Positions 33,442 to 40,544 of a stretch of 64,000 nucleotides of DNA are shown here, piece after piece. Source of the stretch: JAFGSI01 sp041287425 (GTDB lineage: Bacteria > Chloroflexota > Anaerolineae > Anaerolineales > Villigracilaceae); contig JBEULG010000013.1 in assembly GCA_041287425.1 (NCBI GenBank), forward strand, positions 42,239-106,238, written 5' to 3'. Every line of letters starts with the position of its first letter. Position 1 is the stretch's first letter. The notes under the pieces are model-generated. The model had not been told where the DNA came from. It did no database searches and saw only the letters and a list, made by a program, of their open reading frames with translations. The position numbers were made by a program, and so were the translations under genes.

Positions 33442-34972
33442 CCAGTTCTCCGAGATAATCGAAGCCGGAATAGTTTTCGGGATGGTCGTATAAATCCCTC
33501 AGCGCTCCCGAAGGGCCAGGGCGCTCCAGCACCAGGTAGCGGGCCTCGAAGCGGCGCGCCGCAGCCAGCGCTTCCGGCACACCCTCGTTGGGGATGACGA
33601 TGGCCGGGCGGCCGGTCATGACGTAGTAGGCGGGCGGATTGCGCGTCATCACCACCTCGCCCGGCAAGGCGCCCGCGCCCACCAGAAAAGCCTCCGCCTG
33701 GCGATAGACGTACTCGCCCTCGTTCCAGCCGCTAGCCACCACCCGCACCTGCACCAGGAAGAGGCTGAACAGGACGGCCATCAGCGCCAGCGAGGCCTGC
33801 AACGCCCCGCCCAGCCGTCTCAGCCTGGACCTCGCCACCAGTTCGTCCAGGCCGAGGGGAGCGAGGACGAACCACAGCGGCTGGAAGGCTGCCCCGGCGT
33901 GAAAGAAGCCGCCCCGCACGCTGGCAAACGGGAAAAGCAGACTCTCGGCCAGGAGGAGAAGCAGCCAGCCGCAGGCCGCCAGCCGTACGATTTTTTCCCT
34001 GCGCCGCTGCCAGGCCCCGGCGGCGATGAGCGGGGCGAGAAAAATCAACCCCTGGGCCGCAAAGGCCGTCCCCAGATTCTGGGCAAACGCCTCCAGACGG
34101 GCCGCCAGGGCGCTTTCCCAACCGGCAGCCAGCCAGGCCTGAAAGGTGAATCGTTCCGGCCGGAACGAGAAAATCTGACCGTATTCCGTCATCCACAGCA
34201 CATAGCGCCCCCCTGGCGGCAGCGGCGCGCCGAAGACCTGAAGATTGCGCCAAAACCAGGGCCCCATGACGAGCAGGTAACCCGTCAGGGCGAGCAGGAG
34301 CGCCATCCCCGCCGCGCCCAGACAGCGGCACGCCGGCCGGGGGGGGAAGAAGAGCACCGCGCTCAGGGTCAGCGGCAGCCAGAGCAGACCGTCGCTGCGC
34401 GCCAGGTTGAGCAAGCCGGCCAGCAGGCCCAGGCCGAACGGCGTGAGAAAGCGCCAGCGTCCGGCAAGCAGCAGGAAATAGAGCGTCCCGAACAGAAGAT
34501 AGAAGGAATAGTTGTCCGTCGTGGCGATGAAGGGCAAATAGTAGCCGGAAAAGACGGCCAGCCAGCCGGCCGTCAGAGCCACCCCGCGGCGGGACGAAAG
34601 CCGCCAGGCCAGCAGGGCGGTCAGCGGCGGGGAAAGGGCCGCTGCTAGAACAAAGAGCAGGCGCGCCGCGGCGAAATCGGTTCGTCCGAGGAGCGTCATG
34701 CCGCCCGCCGCCGCCAGCGAAGCCAGCGGGTACCAGTAGGAATGCGAAGGATGCGGCAGGGATTGGGGATGGTCGAGGTAATTCCACAGGAAGGGCTCCT
34801 GGAACCCCAGTCGGCGCGCCAGCGCCAGGCCGCCGGCATAATAATAGGCGGCGTCCATGTAGCCGGGCACCGGCTGGAGGGCGGCCACGGCCAGTGCCGT
34901 CAGCAAGGCCAGTATGAAGAGCACCAGCAAATCGCGCCGCCGCAGAGGGCGGTCTGCGCTCAGGGATTTCAT
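33404..34972 (-). CDS. Multi-pass membrane glycosyltransferase-like protein (paralogue 1)
   Basis: A 522-residue protein with about ten helices. The first outer loop reads YMDAAYYYAGGLALARRLGF, then the WNYLDHPQSLPHPSHSYW segment, both shared almost word for word with the next gene upstream. The C-terminal soluble part (about 435-522) includes VVMTRNPPAYYVMTGRPAIV. This is a GT-C type fold by appearance; the donor is unknown. Its ATG overlaps the stop of the upstream gene (ATGA, 34969-34972). A longer frame upstream is a shadow. Confidence 0.72.
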   Translation of the reverse strand: MKSLSADRPLRRRDLLVLFILALLTALAVAALQPVPGYMDAAYYYAGGLALARRLGFQEPFLWNYLDHPQSLPHPSHSYWYPLASLAAAGGMTLLGRTDFAAARLLFVLAAALSPPLTALLAWRLSSRRGVALTAGWLAVFSGYYLPFIATTDNYSFYLLFGTLYFLLLAGRWRFLTPFGLGLLAGLLNLARSDGLLWLPLTLSAVLFFPPRPACRCLGAAGMALLLALTGYLLVMGPWFWRNLQVFGAPLPPGGRYVLWMTEYGQIFSFRPERFTFQAWLAAGWESALAARLEAFAQNLGTAFAAQGLIFLAPLIAAGAWQRRREKIVRLAACGWLLLLLAESLLFPFASVRGGFFHAGAAFQPLWFVLAPLGLDELVARSRLRRLGGALQASLALMAVLFSLFLVQVRVVASGWNEGEYVYRQAEAFLVGAGALPGEVVMTRNPPAYYVMTGRPAIVIPNEGVPEALAAARRFEARYLVLERPGPSGALRDLYDHPENYSGFDYLGELDETRIFRILLSP

Positions 34973-36552
34973 GGCGGGGTGATTTGTTCCAGGCGGAATT
35001 CGAACAGGCGCGCCCCGTCCACCTCGCCCAGGTAGAGGATGCCGGGTGGCCGTTCGTCCAGACGATAGAGCGGCAAAAGGCCATCCGGCAGGCTGCCCGC
35101 TTCCAGAATCAGGAATCGCGCTCCGTACCTTTCGGCCGCCAGGAGGGCGGTCTGCGGGCTGCCATCCGGGATGACGATGGCCGGCTGCCCAGAGGCCAGG
35201 TAAAAAGCGGGCGGATCGGCCACCATGACGACCTGGCCGGGGAGCAGGCCGGCGCTCTGCAACTGGCGGGCGGCTTGGCGATAGATGACCTGGTCGCGCC
35301 CCCAGGCCTGCGTCTCCGCCCCCCCGCCGAAGACGCGGCTCCAAACGATGAGCGCCGTAAACAGCGCCGCGGCGGCCGCCAGCGCCGTCCGGAACACCGC
35401 CCCGGCGCGGGCCTCCCAGCCGCGGCGGCGCCGCCCCCAGTCGAGGATGCGCTCCAGCCCCAGCGGGGCCAGCGCCCACCAGACCGGCTGGAGGGCTGCC
35501 CCGGCATGGAAGAAGCCGCCGCGCGCCCCGGCAAAGGGGAAGACCGCCGTCATGACGGTCAGAGTCAGCAGCCAGGCCAGGGCCGCCAGTTGCAGCCTTC
35601 GTTCGCGGCGCAAATGCCAGACGGCCAGGAGAACCAGGGGAGAGAGAAAGACCTGCCCCTGGACGCCGAAGGCGGTCGCCAGGTTCATCCCCAGCGCCCA
35701 CAGGCGCGCCCTCAGGATGGCCGCCGCGCCCGAATCCAGCCAGGCCGCAAAGGTGATTTGATCGGCAGGGAAGGCGAAGATTTGGTTATAGGAGGTCAGC
35801 CAGAGCATTTTGCTTCCGCCAGGGGCGAGGGGCGTGCCAAAGACCAAGAGATTGCGCCCAAACCAGGGTCCCATAATGAGCAAATAGCCCAGCAGAACGC
35901 CCAGGGCAGCCCCAAGCGGCAGGAGGCGGGAAGGAGAGGCCGGCCGGGGCATGAAAAACAAGACCGCCAGGAAGGCCAGCAGGAGCCACAGCAGGCCGTC
36001 GGCGCGGGCCAGGTGCATCAGACCGGTCAGCAGGCCGAGGCAAACAGCGCGTCCCACGCTCAGAGGACGGCCAACCCCCAGGAAGAACAGGCCGCCCAAG
36101 AGCATGTACAGGCCGAAGGTGTCGGTGACGGGCAGGAAGGGCAGATAAAAGCCCGAAAAAACGGCCAGGAAACCGGCCAGAAGCGCCAGGTCGCGGCGGG
36201 CGGTGAAAGACCAGGCCAGGGCAGCGGTCAGCGGAGGGAGCAGGGCGGCCAAGGCCAGGAATCCGCTCCGGGCGGCGAACCAGGCCGAGGGTCCGGCCAG
36301 GGCCGCGCCGGCGGCCGCCAGGAGGGAGGCGAGGGGCATCCAGTAAGCGTGGGAGGGATGAGGCAGGCCGGCCGGGTCATCGAGGTAATTCCACAGATAC
36401 GGCTCGCTGAAACCCCGTCCGTGGGCCAGTTGCAGCCCGCCGGCGTAGTAGTAACTGGCGTCCATGTAGCCGGCAGAGGGCTGGAAAGCCGCCACCAGCG
36501 CGGTTACACCGAGGCCAGCCAGCGCCAGGAGAAGGTACCTTTGCCAGTTCAT
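34969..36552 (-). CDS. Multi-pass membrane glycosyltransferase-like protein (paralogue 2)
   Basis: A 527-residue paralogue of the preceding entry: YMDASYYYAGGLQLAHGRGF, WNYLDDPAGLPHPSHAYW, GGFFHAGAALQPVWWALAPL and VVMVADPPAFYLASGQPAIV align with it along the whole length. The pair must stem from a tandem duplication. The acidic YMDA loop is where GT-C enzymes keep a catalytic aspartate. The start at 36552 overlaps the stop of the GT87-like gene by ATGA, so all three genes are translationally coupled. Confidence 0.72.
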   Translation of the reverse strand: MNWQRYLLLALAGLGVTALVAAFQPSAGYMDASYYYAGGLQLAHGRGFSEPYLWNYLDDPAGLPHPSHAYWMPLASLLAAAGAALAGPSAWFAARSGFLALAALLPPLTAALAWSFTARRDLALLAGFLAVFSGFYLPFLPVTDTFGLYMLLGGLFFLGVGRPLSVGRAVCLGLLTGLMHLARADGLLWLLLAFLAVLFFMPRPASPSRLLPLGAALGVLLGYLLIMGPWFGRNLLVFGTPLAPGGSKMLWLTSYNQIFAFPADQITFAAWLDSGAAAILRARLWALGMNLATAFGVQGQVFLSPLVLLAVWHLRRERRLQLAALAWLLTLTVMTAVFPFAGARGGFFHAGAALQPVWWALAPLGLERILDWGRRRRGWEARAGAVFRTALAAAAALFTALIVWSRVFGGGAETQAWGRDQVIYRQAARQLQSAGLLPGQVVMVADPPAFYLASGQPAIVIPDGSPQTALLAAERYGARFLILEAGSLPDGLLPLYRLDERPPGILYLGEVDGARLFEFRLEQITPP

Positions 36553-37811
36553 GGCTTCTTGATTTCGGCCTCCAGGCGTTCCAGCCAGGTGCGGAAGGGG
36601 CGGACTGCCCACCAGCGCACCCAATAGAGGCCCACCAACAGCAGAAAGGGGAACGAGAAGAACAGGGCGGCAATCAGGGTCTGAGCGCCGCTGCCGGCCT
36701 CGAAAAGGCCCAGGTAAGCGGCCCAGCCGCCGAGCAGGAGGGCCACCAGCAGCCAGCCGCTCACCCCCCAGCCGCGCGGCCGCGACCAGCGTTCGTTCAA
36801 CAAAGAGAGCAAGACCACCAGCGGCAGGAGCAGGAAAACGCAACTGTCCAGCGTGACGGGGATGCCCATCAACGGCGAGACGGCCAGGGTCAGCGCAGCC
36901 GTCCAGAGGAAATGGCGGAAATCCTTGCCGCGCACGGCGCGCCATTCGACGAACAGAATCACCGCCAGGATGGCCGTGAGCGCCCAGCCCAGGCGTCCGC
37001 CGATGGCCGGCCACCACTCCGCCATGAGGCGACCGGGGCTGAGCAGCGGCACGAACTGCAGGTGGGCATAGAGGCCGCGCAGCCAGGGCATGAACCAGGC
37101 GGGGTAAAGGAAAAAGGACAGACCAAGCAGCAGGAACAAGGTCATCGCCAGGCCGGCCAGCACGCGCCAGCGGCGGTGGAGGGCGAGCCACCAGAACAGG
37201 AAGAGCAGGAAAACGGCCGTGCTGTTCGGCTGGCAAAGAGGCAAAATCAGCAGCGCCCCGGCCAGTTCATCCTGCCCGGCCCGCAAAGCCGCCAAAACGC
37301 CCGCCACGCCAAGGGCGGCCAGGATGACGGGCTTGGCCTCCAGCCAAATGTGCAAAACGGGAGGCCAGAGCAAAAAGAAGAGGAACAGGAGCGGCATCAG
37401 AAGACGGCCGGGCTTCCAGCGGCTCAGACGCAAAGCCAGCACAAGCAAACCGGCCAGGCTGGCTTGCAGGAGCAGAGTCCACAGGCCGCGCGCCAGGGTA
37501 TAATCTCGCAAAAGCGCCAGCGGGAAAAAGAACATCTCGAGGAAGAAGGGCAGGTATAAGCGCAGCGGATTCTGGCCTTCTTCGGCCAGGTGGCCATAGT
37601 ACAGAATCTGCGTCCGCTGGGCAGCCTGTGTTTCGTATGGGCTGACGCCATAGCGCAGGAAGGTCTGGGCAGACAGCCAGGGGACGAGGAAGGCCGTCTC
37701 GCCGGGGTGATCGCGGGCGTAGAGGCTATTCCCCCAGACCATGCCGCCGAAGACGGCCAGGGCGAGGAAGACAAGGAAGGTGGAAGCGAGAAGAGAGAAG
37801 GCGCGGGACAA
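36549..37811 (-). CDS. GT87/DUF2029-like membrane protein
   Basis: A 420-residue protein with about ten helices. FLRYGVSPYETQAAQRTQILYYG after the first helix and LEAKPVILAALGVAGVLAA resemble DUF2029 (GT87) mannosyltransferase-like proteins that use polyprenyl-phosphate mannose. The match is by overall style, so the substrate is unknown. It is the first gene of the four-gene operon, driven by a promoter at 37855-37883. Confidence 0.65.
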   Translation of the reverse strand: MSRAFSLLASTFLVFLALAVFGGMVWGNSLYARDHPGETAFLVPWLSAQTFLRYGVSPYETQAAQRTQILYYGHLAEEGQNPLRLYLPFFLEMFFFPLALLRDYTLARGLWTLLLQASLAGLLVLALRLSRWKPGRLLMPLLFLFFLLWPPVLHIWLEAKPVILAALGVAGVLAALRAGQDELAGALLILPLCQPNSTAVFLLFLFWWLALHRRWRVLAGLAMTLFLLLGLSFFLYPAWFMPWLRGLYAHLQFVPLLSPGRLMAEWWPAIGGRLGWALTAILAVILFVEWRAVRGKDFRHFLWTAALTLAVSPLMGIPVTLDSCVFLLLPLVVLLSLLNERWSRPRGWGVSGWLLVALLLGGWAAYLGLFEAGSGAQTLIAALFFSFPFLLLVGLYWVRWWAVRPFRTWLERLEAEIKKP

Positions 37812-37854
37812 GGTCGGTTATCGGTGAGCAGTGATTGGCGGTTGAAGTGAAAGA

Positions 37855-37883
37855 ATTCTACCTTACAATGGCGGGAGGGGCAA
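37855..37883 (-). promoter_or_regulatory. Promoter of the glycosyltransferase operon
   Basis: Minus strand TTGCCC (37878-37883), 17-base spacer, TAGAAT (37855-37860), about 45 bases before the first start codon. Confidence 0.5.
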
Positions 37884-38006
37884 CGTGATTATCAACCCGG
37901 AGAGACATTTCTTGTAGCGGCGATTCTCTCTTACTTTGGGCGATTATTTGGGACAATGCCACAAACTCGGAAACAACGCCCTGTATAGACAAAAAATGCT
38001 TTGCGT

Positions 38007-38012
38007 TATAAT
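38007..38012 (+). promoter_or_regulatory. -10 element of the LuxR regulator gene
   Basis: A perfect TATAAT lies 50 bases before the ATG at 38062. No -35 is seen at the right distance, which would suit an activator-dependent promoter. It overlaps an earlier in-frame ATG, supporting the later start. Confidence 0.4.
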
Positions 38013-38061
38013 GAACTCGACAATCGCTTTCACATTTCCGGGAATTCGTAGGGCGAAGAAA

Positions 38062-38712
38062 ATGTCCGCGACAGAAGAAAAAATAACCGTTCTGTTGGCC
38101 GACGATCACCCTGTAACCCGCGAGGGGATTCGCAAAATCCTGGAACAAACCCCCGACATTTGTGTAGTGGGAGAAGCAAAGGATGGGATTGAGACAGAAA
38201 AATTGGTTTCAGAGTTGCGCCCCAGGGTGTTGATTTTGGACTTGATTATGCCGGGGCCCAGACCGTCGGAAATCGAAAAATGGGTGCGCGAAAATTATCC
38301 CGAAACCATCACTTTAATTCTCACCGCCCATGACCGGGATGCCTATCTTGCCCAAATGATGGACGCAGGCGCGGCTGGCTATCTCTCGAAAAACGAATCG
38401 GGTGAAAGGCTGATAAACGCAATCCGGTGCGTTGCCAAAGGCGCAAGCATTTTCGACGAACAGCAACTCGCCCGCGCCCGGCGCTGGAAAAACGAGATAG
38501 AACCGAAGTTGAAAAGCCTGACGCAGCGAGAGCGCGAAATTCTCTGTCTCATTGCAGAAGGAAGGGGAAATAAGGAAATTGCGCATACCTTCAGAATCGC
38601 GCCGAGGACCGTCGAGAAACATCTGGCAAGCATTTACGAGAAACTGGCTGTGAAATCCAAAACCGAGGCCGCTTTGTGGTGGGAGAAAAACGGTTCGGAT
38701 TTTACGAATTGA
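38062..38712 (+). CDS. Orphan LuxR-family response regulator
   Basis: A 216-residue regulator: receiver domain with VLLADDHPVTREGI and phospho-acceptor VLILDLIMPG, conserved lysine GYLSKNESGE, and a LuxR-type output domain (LTQREREILCLIAEGRGNKEI and APRTVEKHLASIYEKL). No kinase gene is adjacent. The DNA is visibly less GC-rich than its neighbours, with many AAA and ATT codons. Its stop overlaps the promoter of the cysteine-rich protein gene, a likely target. The start at 38062 is preferred over an earlier ATG that lies inside the -10 element. Confidence 0.88.
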   Translation: MSATEEKITVLLADDHPVTREGIRKILEQTPDICVVGEAKDGIETEKLVSELRPRVLILDLIMPGPRPSEIEKWVRENYPETITLILTAHDRDAYLAQMMDAGAAGYLSKNESGERLINAIRCVAKGASIFDEQQLARARRWKNEIEPKLKSLTQREREILCLIAEGRGNKEIAHTFRIAPRTVEKHLASIYEKLAVKSKTEAALWWEKNGSDFTN

Positions 38713-38737
38713 AGCCCTCCTAAAAACGCCCTACAAT
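38709..38737 (+). promoter_or_regulatory. Promoter of the cysteine-rich protein / lipoprotein pair
   Basis: TTGAAG (38709-38714), 17-base spacer, TACAAT (38732-38737). The -35 overlaps the stop codon of the regulator gene. Confidence 0.55.
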
Positions 38738-38793
38738 ACTGATAAATTGTGAATTCCAACCTTCGTTTTGCTCAGCCAAGAGGGGAAGTTGTT

Positions 38794-39255
38794 ATGAAAA
38801 AGCATATGTTCCTTTCCGTTATTGCAGTTCTGTTAGTTTTTTTAACCGGAACCGATTTAGCCATCTCAACAAACATCAAGGACGGAAAATCGCCCGAGAC
38901 CAACGAAGCAATACAAGAAAGCCTTGCTACTGGAAATGGCCCACCTGAGAAACTGCAAATACGTTCAGATGAAATCTCTGCATCCACCAATACTCATGTG
39001 TTTCCTGGCATATCCGGGGGATGTTCGATAAATATTCAGCCCAGACAACAGAGACCGATGTGTCCCATTACCGGGTGTTGTACTTCCGATTGCTCATGGG
39101 TACGGATGTGTTGCACATCTCATTACTGTAAGCGCTGGACATGGTGGCCAATTTGCCTGAGCGGTCCCCCATGCTGTCTTGAATGGGTAACCGAGTACTG
39201 GTGTGATTGTTATCCCAGAAATGCTATTCCAACGGTCATAGAAATCGAAAGATAA
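38794..39255 (+). CDS. Secreted cysteine-rich protein of unknown function
   Basis: A 153-residue protein with a clear signal peptide (about 1-24, MKKHMFLSVIAVLLVFL). A polar linker is followed by a cysteine-rich domain between residues 77 and 139 with 13 cysteines, including three CC pairs (95-96, 106-107, 127-128), and several tryptophans (WTWWPIC). The C-terminal tail is short. This looks like a disulfide-stabilised or metal-binding extracellular module; I recognise no family. The ATG at 38794 has AGGGGAAG in front. It lies in the low-GC island between the orphan regulator and a lipoprotein. Confidence 0.7.
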   Translation: MKKHMFLSVIAVLLVFLTGTDLAISTNIKDGKSPETNEAIQESLATGNGPPEKLQIRSDEISASTNTHVFPGISGGCSINIQPRQQRPMCPITGCCTSDCSWVRMCCTSHYCKRWTWWPICLSGPPCCLEWVTEYWCDCYPRNAIPTVIEIER

Positions 39256-39353
39256 TACTATTTGGAATCTCGGTTTCTAGCATCTATCGGTCAATATGGC
39301 AGACAGATGCCGGCAATCTTGATATTTTGACCCCATTAGCAAGGAGAGCAAAA

Positions 39354-40238
39354 ATGTTTGTCCTCGATTCTTCGAGCCAGATAACAGGTAAGTTGCCCAT
39401 AAGGATTGGCAAAACAATCCTGTCTTTAGCAATCCTCACTCTCCTGCTGATCGTTGGCTGTCAACCCAATATTCCATTAGTAGATGAAGAGGAAATAGAG
39501 ACGCCGATCGCAACTCCTGCAACGATACAGGAAGCCAGGCAAGTTCTCGAGGCTTACTACACAGCACTGACCAATCGGGATTATACGACAGCAGCCGCAT
39601 TGTTTACTACAAAGGTTGGAATAAATCGGAGCGAACTTCTACAGATATGGGAAGATAACGATAATCAGGGATGGAGACTCACCGGCTACGAGATCACCGA
39701 TCAACAACAATACGATGAGACCAGAATTGTGTTCCGGGTTAGGTTAACACAACAAGGAGGCGAGCCTTCCCAATTCGACACAATCAATGTACTGCATTTA
39801 GAAGAAGGCAATTGGTTCGTTGGAGATGCAACACTCAACAAGATTGCCGTTCAAGGCCGGCCGCACTCCAGAAACGAGGTAACTGTGGTGGTCGGGGTCT
39901 TCTTTCGATATGTCGAGGGATATGCGCTTTGGATAAATATCAGAAATGACAGCCCCAACGCGGTGATATGGGGAACAGAAGGAGAAATTTGTGGACGACT
40001 GTTTTTTGCTGCCTATACCGTCCAGTCTTCATGCTCTTCTCCCAGACAGATTCTTCCCGGCGAAGAAACGAATGTGAGCCTCATTTTCTTCGATGATGTC
40101 CTTTCACGTCCCGTTGACGATCTTCCCGCCAACCTAGAAGTCTCCATGTTTCTATGGGACACAAATAGCGACGGCATCCCGGATTCAGATGCCCAGGCAT
40201 GGTCATACGCCATCGAAATGGAATACGATAATCCATAA
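39354..40238 (+). CDS. Lipoprotein with NTF2-like domain
   Basis: A 294-residue exported lipoprotein: hydrophobic helix about 18-35 ending in the lipobox LIVGC (C36), with AAGGAGAG before the ATG. Residues about 53-160 (ARQVLEAYYTALTNRDYTTA) look like an NTF2-like/DUF4878 domain. The rest is beta-rich, and DTNSDGIPDSD near the C-terminus is a calcium-loop-like motif. Function is unknown. It probably shares a transcript with the cysteine-rich protein 98 bases upstream; that gap holds only the ribosome site. Confidence 0.7.
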   Translation: MFVLDSSSQITGKLPIRIGKTILSLAILTLLLIVGCQPNIPLVDEEEIETPIATPATIQEARQVLEAYYTALTNRDYTTAAALFTTKVGINRSELLQIWEDNDNQGWRLTGYEITDQQQYDETRIVFRVRLTQQGGEPSQFDTINVLHLEEGNWFVGDATLNKIAVQGRPHSRNEVTVVVGVFFRYVEGYALWINIRNDSPNAVIWGTEGEICGRLFFAAYTVQSSCSSPRQILPGEETNVSLIFFDDVLSRPVDDLPANLEVSMFLWDTNSDGIPDSDAQAWSYAIEMEYDNP

Positions 40239-40250
40239 TCGGCCCAAATA

Positions 40251-40259
40251 TGCTATAAT
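40251..40259 (+). promoter_or_regulatory. Extended -10 promoter of the aspS-asnS operon
   Basis: TGCTATAAT is a consensus extended -10. Transcription should start near 40266, just before the ribosome site (TGAGG, 40270-40274) of the leader peptide. Confidence 0.65.
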
Positions 40260-40279
40260 GTTGCCAACCTGAGGCACAC

Positions 40280-40363
40280 ATGACACACATCCGCTTCGCC
40301 AACAACAACGATAACGATAATAACGATCCCTCTCGGAGCGTTGGGCGAAGCCTTGTCGGTTAA
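40280..40363 (+). CDS. Asn/Asp-rich leader peptide of the aspS-asnS operon
   Basis: An ATG 5 bases after TGAGG opens a frame of 27 codons ending in TAA at 40361-40363. Residues 8-16 read NNNDNDNND: six asparagine and three aspartate codons in a row, the products' own substrates of the two downstream synthetases. The peptide ends with PSRSVGRSLVG, encoded by the first arm of the antiterminator hairpin. No other role for such a peptide is apparent. This is the layout of the leader peptides of trp and his operons, here for Asp and Asn. Confidence 0.75.
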   Translation: MTHIRFANNNDNDNNDPSRSVGRSLVG

Positions 40364-40420
40364 CAGGTCACACAGACACATCAATCGCCCAACGCAGCAG
40401 CGGAGGGCGATTTGTTTTGT
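40293..40420 (+). promoter_or_regulatory. Ribosome-mediated transcription attenuator of aspS-asnS
   Basis: Four segments can pair in three exclusive ways. Segment 0 (40293-40303) pairs with segment 1 (40340-40351; 11 bp, one bulge). Segment 1 (40338-40348) pairs perfectly over 11 bp with segment 2 (40385-40395): the antiterminator. Segment 2 (40383-40390) pairs over 8 bp with segment 3 (40405-40412), with an inner CGC-AGCA-GCG hairpin, and is followed by TTTGTTTT: a terminator. Stalling at the Asn/Asp codons (40301-40327) would mask segment 0 and free segment 1 for antitermination; reading to the stop would cover segment 1 and permit termination. The rest of the gap to aspS (40421-40544) has a long-range repeat AAGGACACAA (40443-40452 with 40508-40517). 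Confidence 0.72.
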
Positions 40421-40544
40421 AAGCAGAGGACTTCTTAACCCAAAGGACACAACGTCGCACAAAGGCTCACAAAGAAAACCTGGATGACTGTTTCCCTTCG
40501 TATGCCTTTGTGTCCTTCGTGTTGAATCTTTTTGGAGGCAGCCT

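Noticed and set aside
40260..40544. T-box riboswitch upstream of aspS
   Set aside because: No T-box sequence or specifier loop is seen, whereas a leader peptide with Asn/Asp codons and competing hairpins explains the region.
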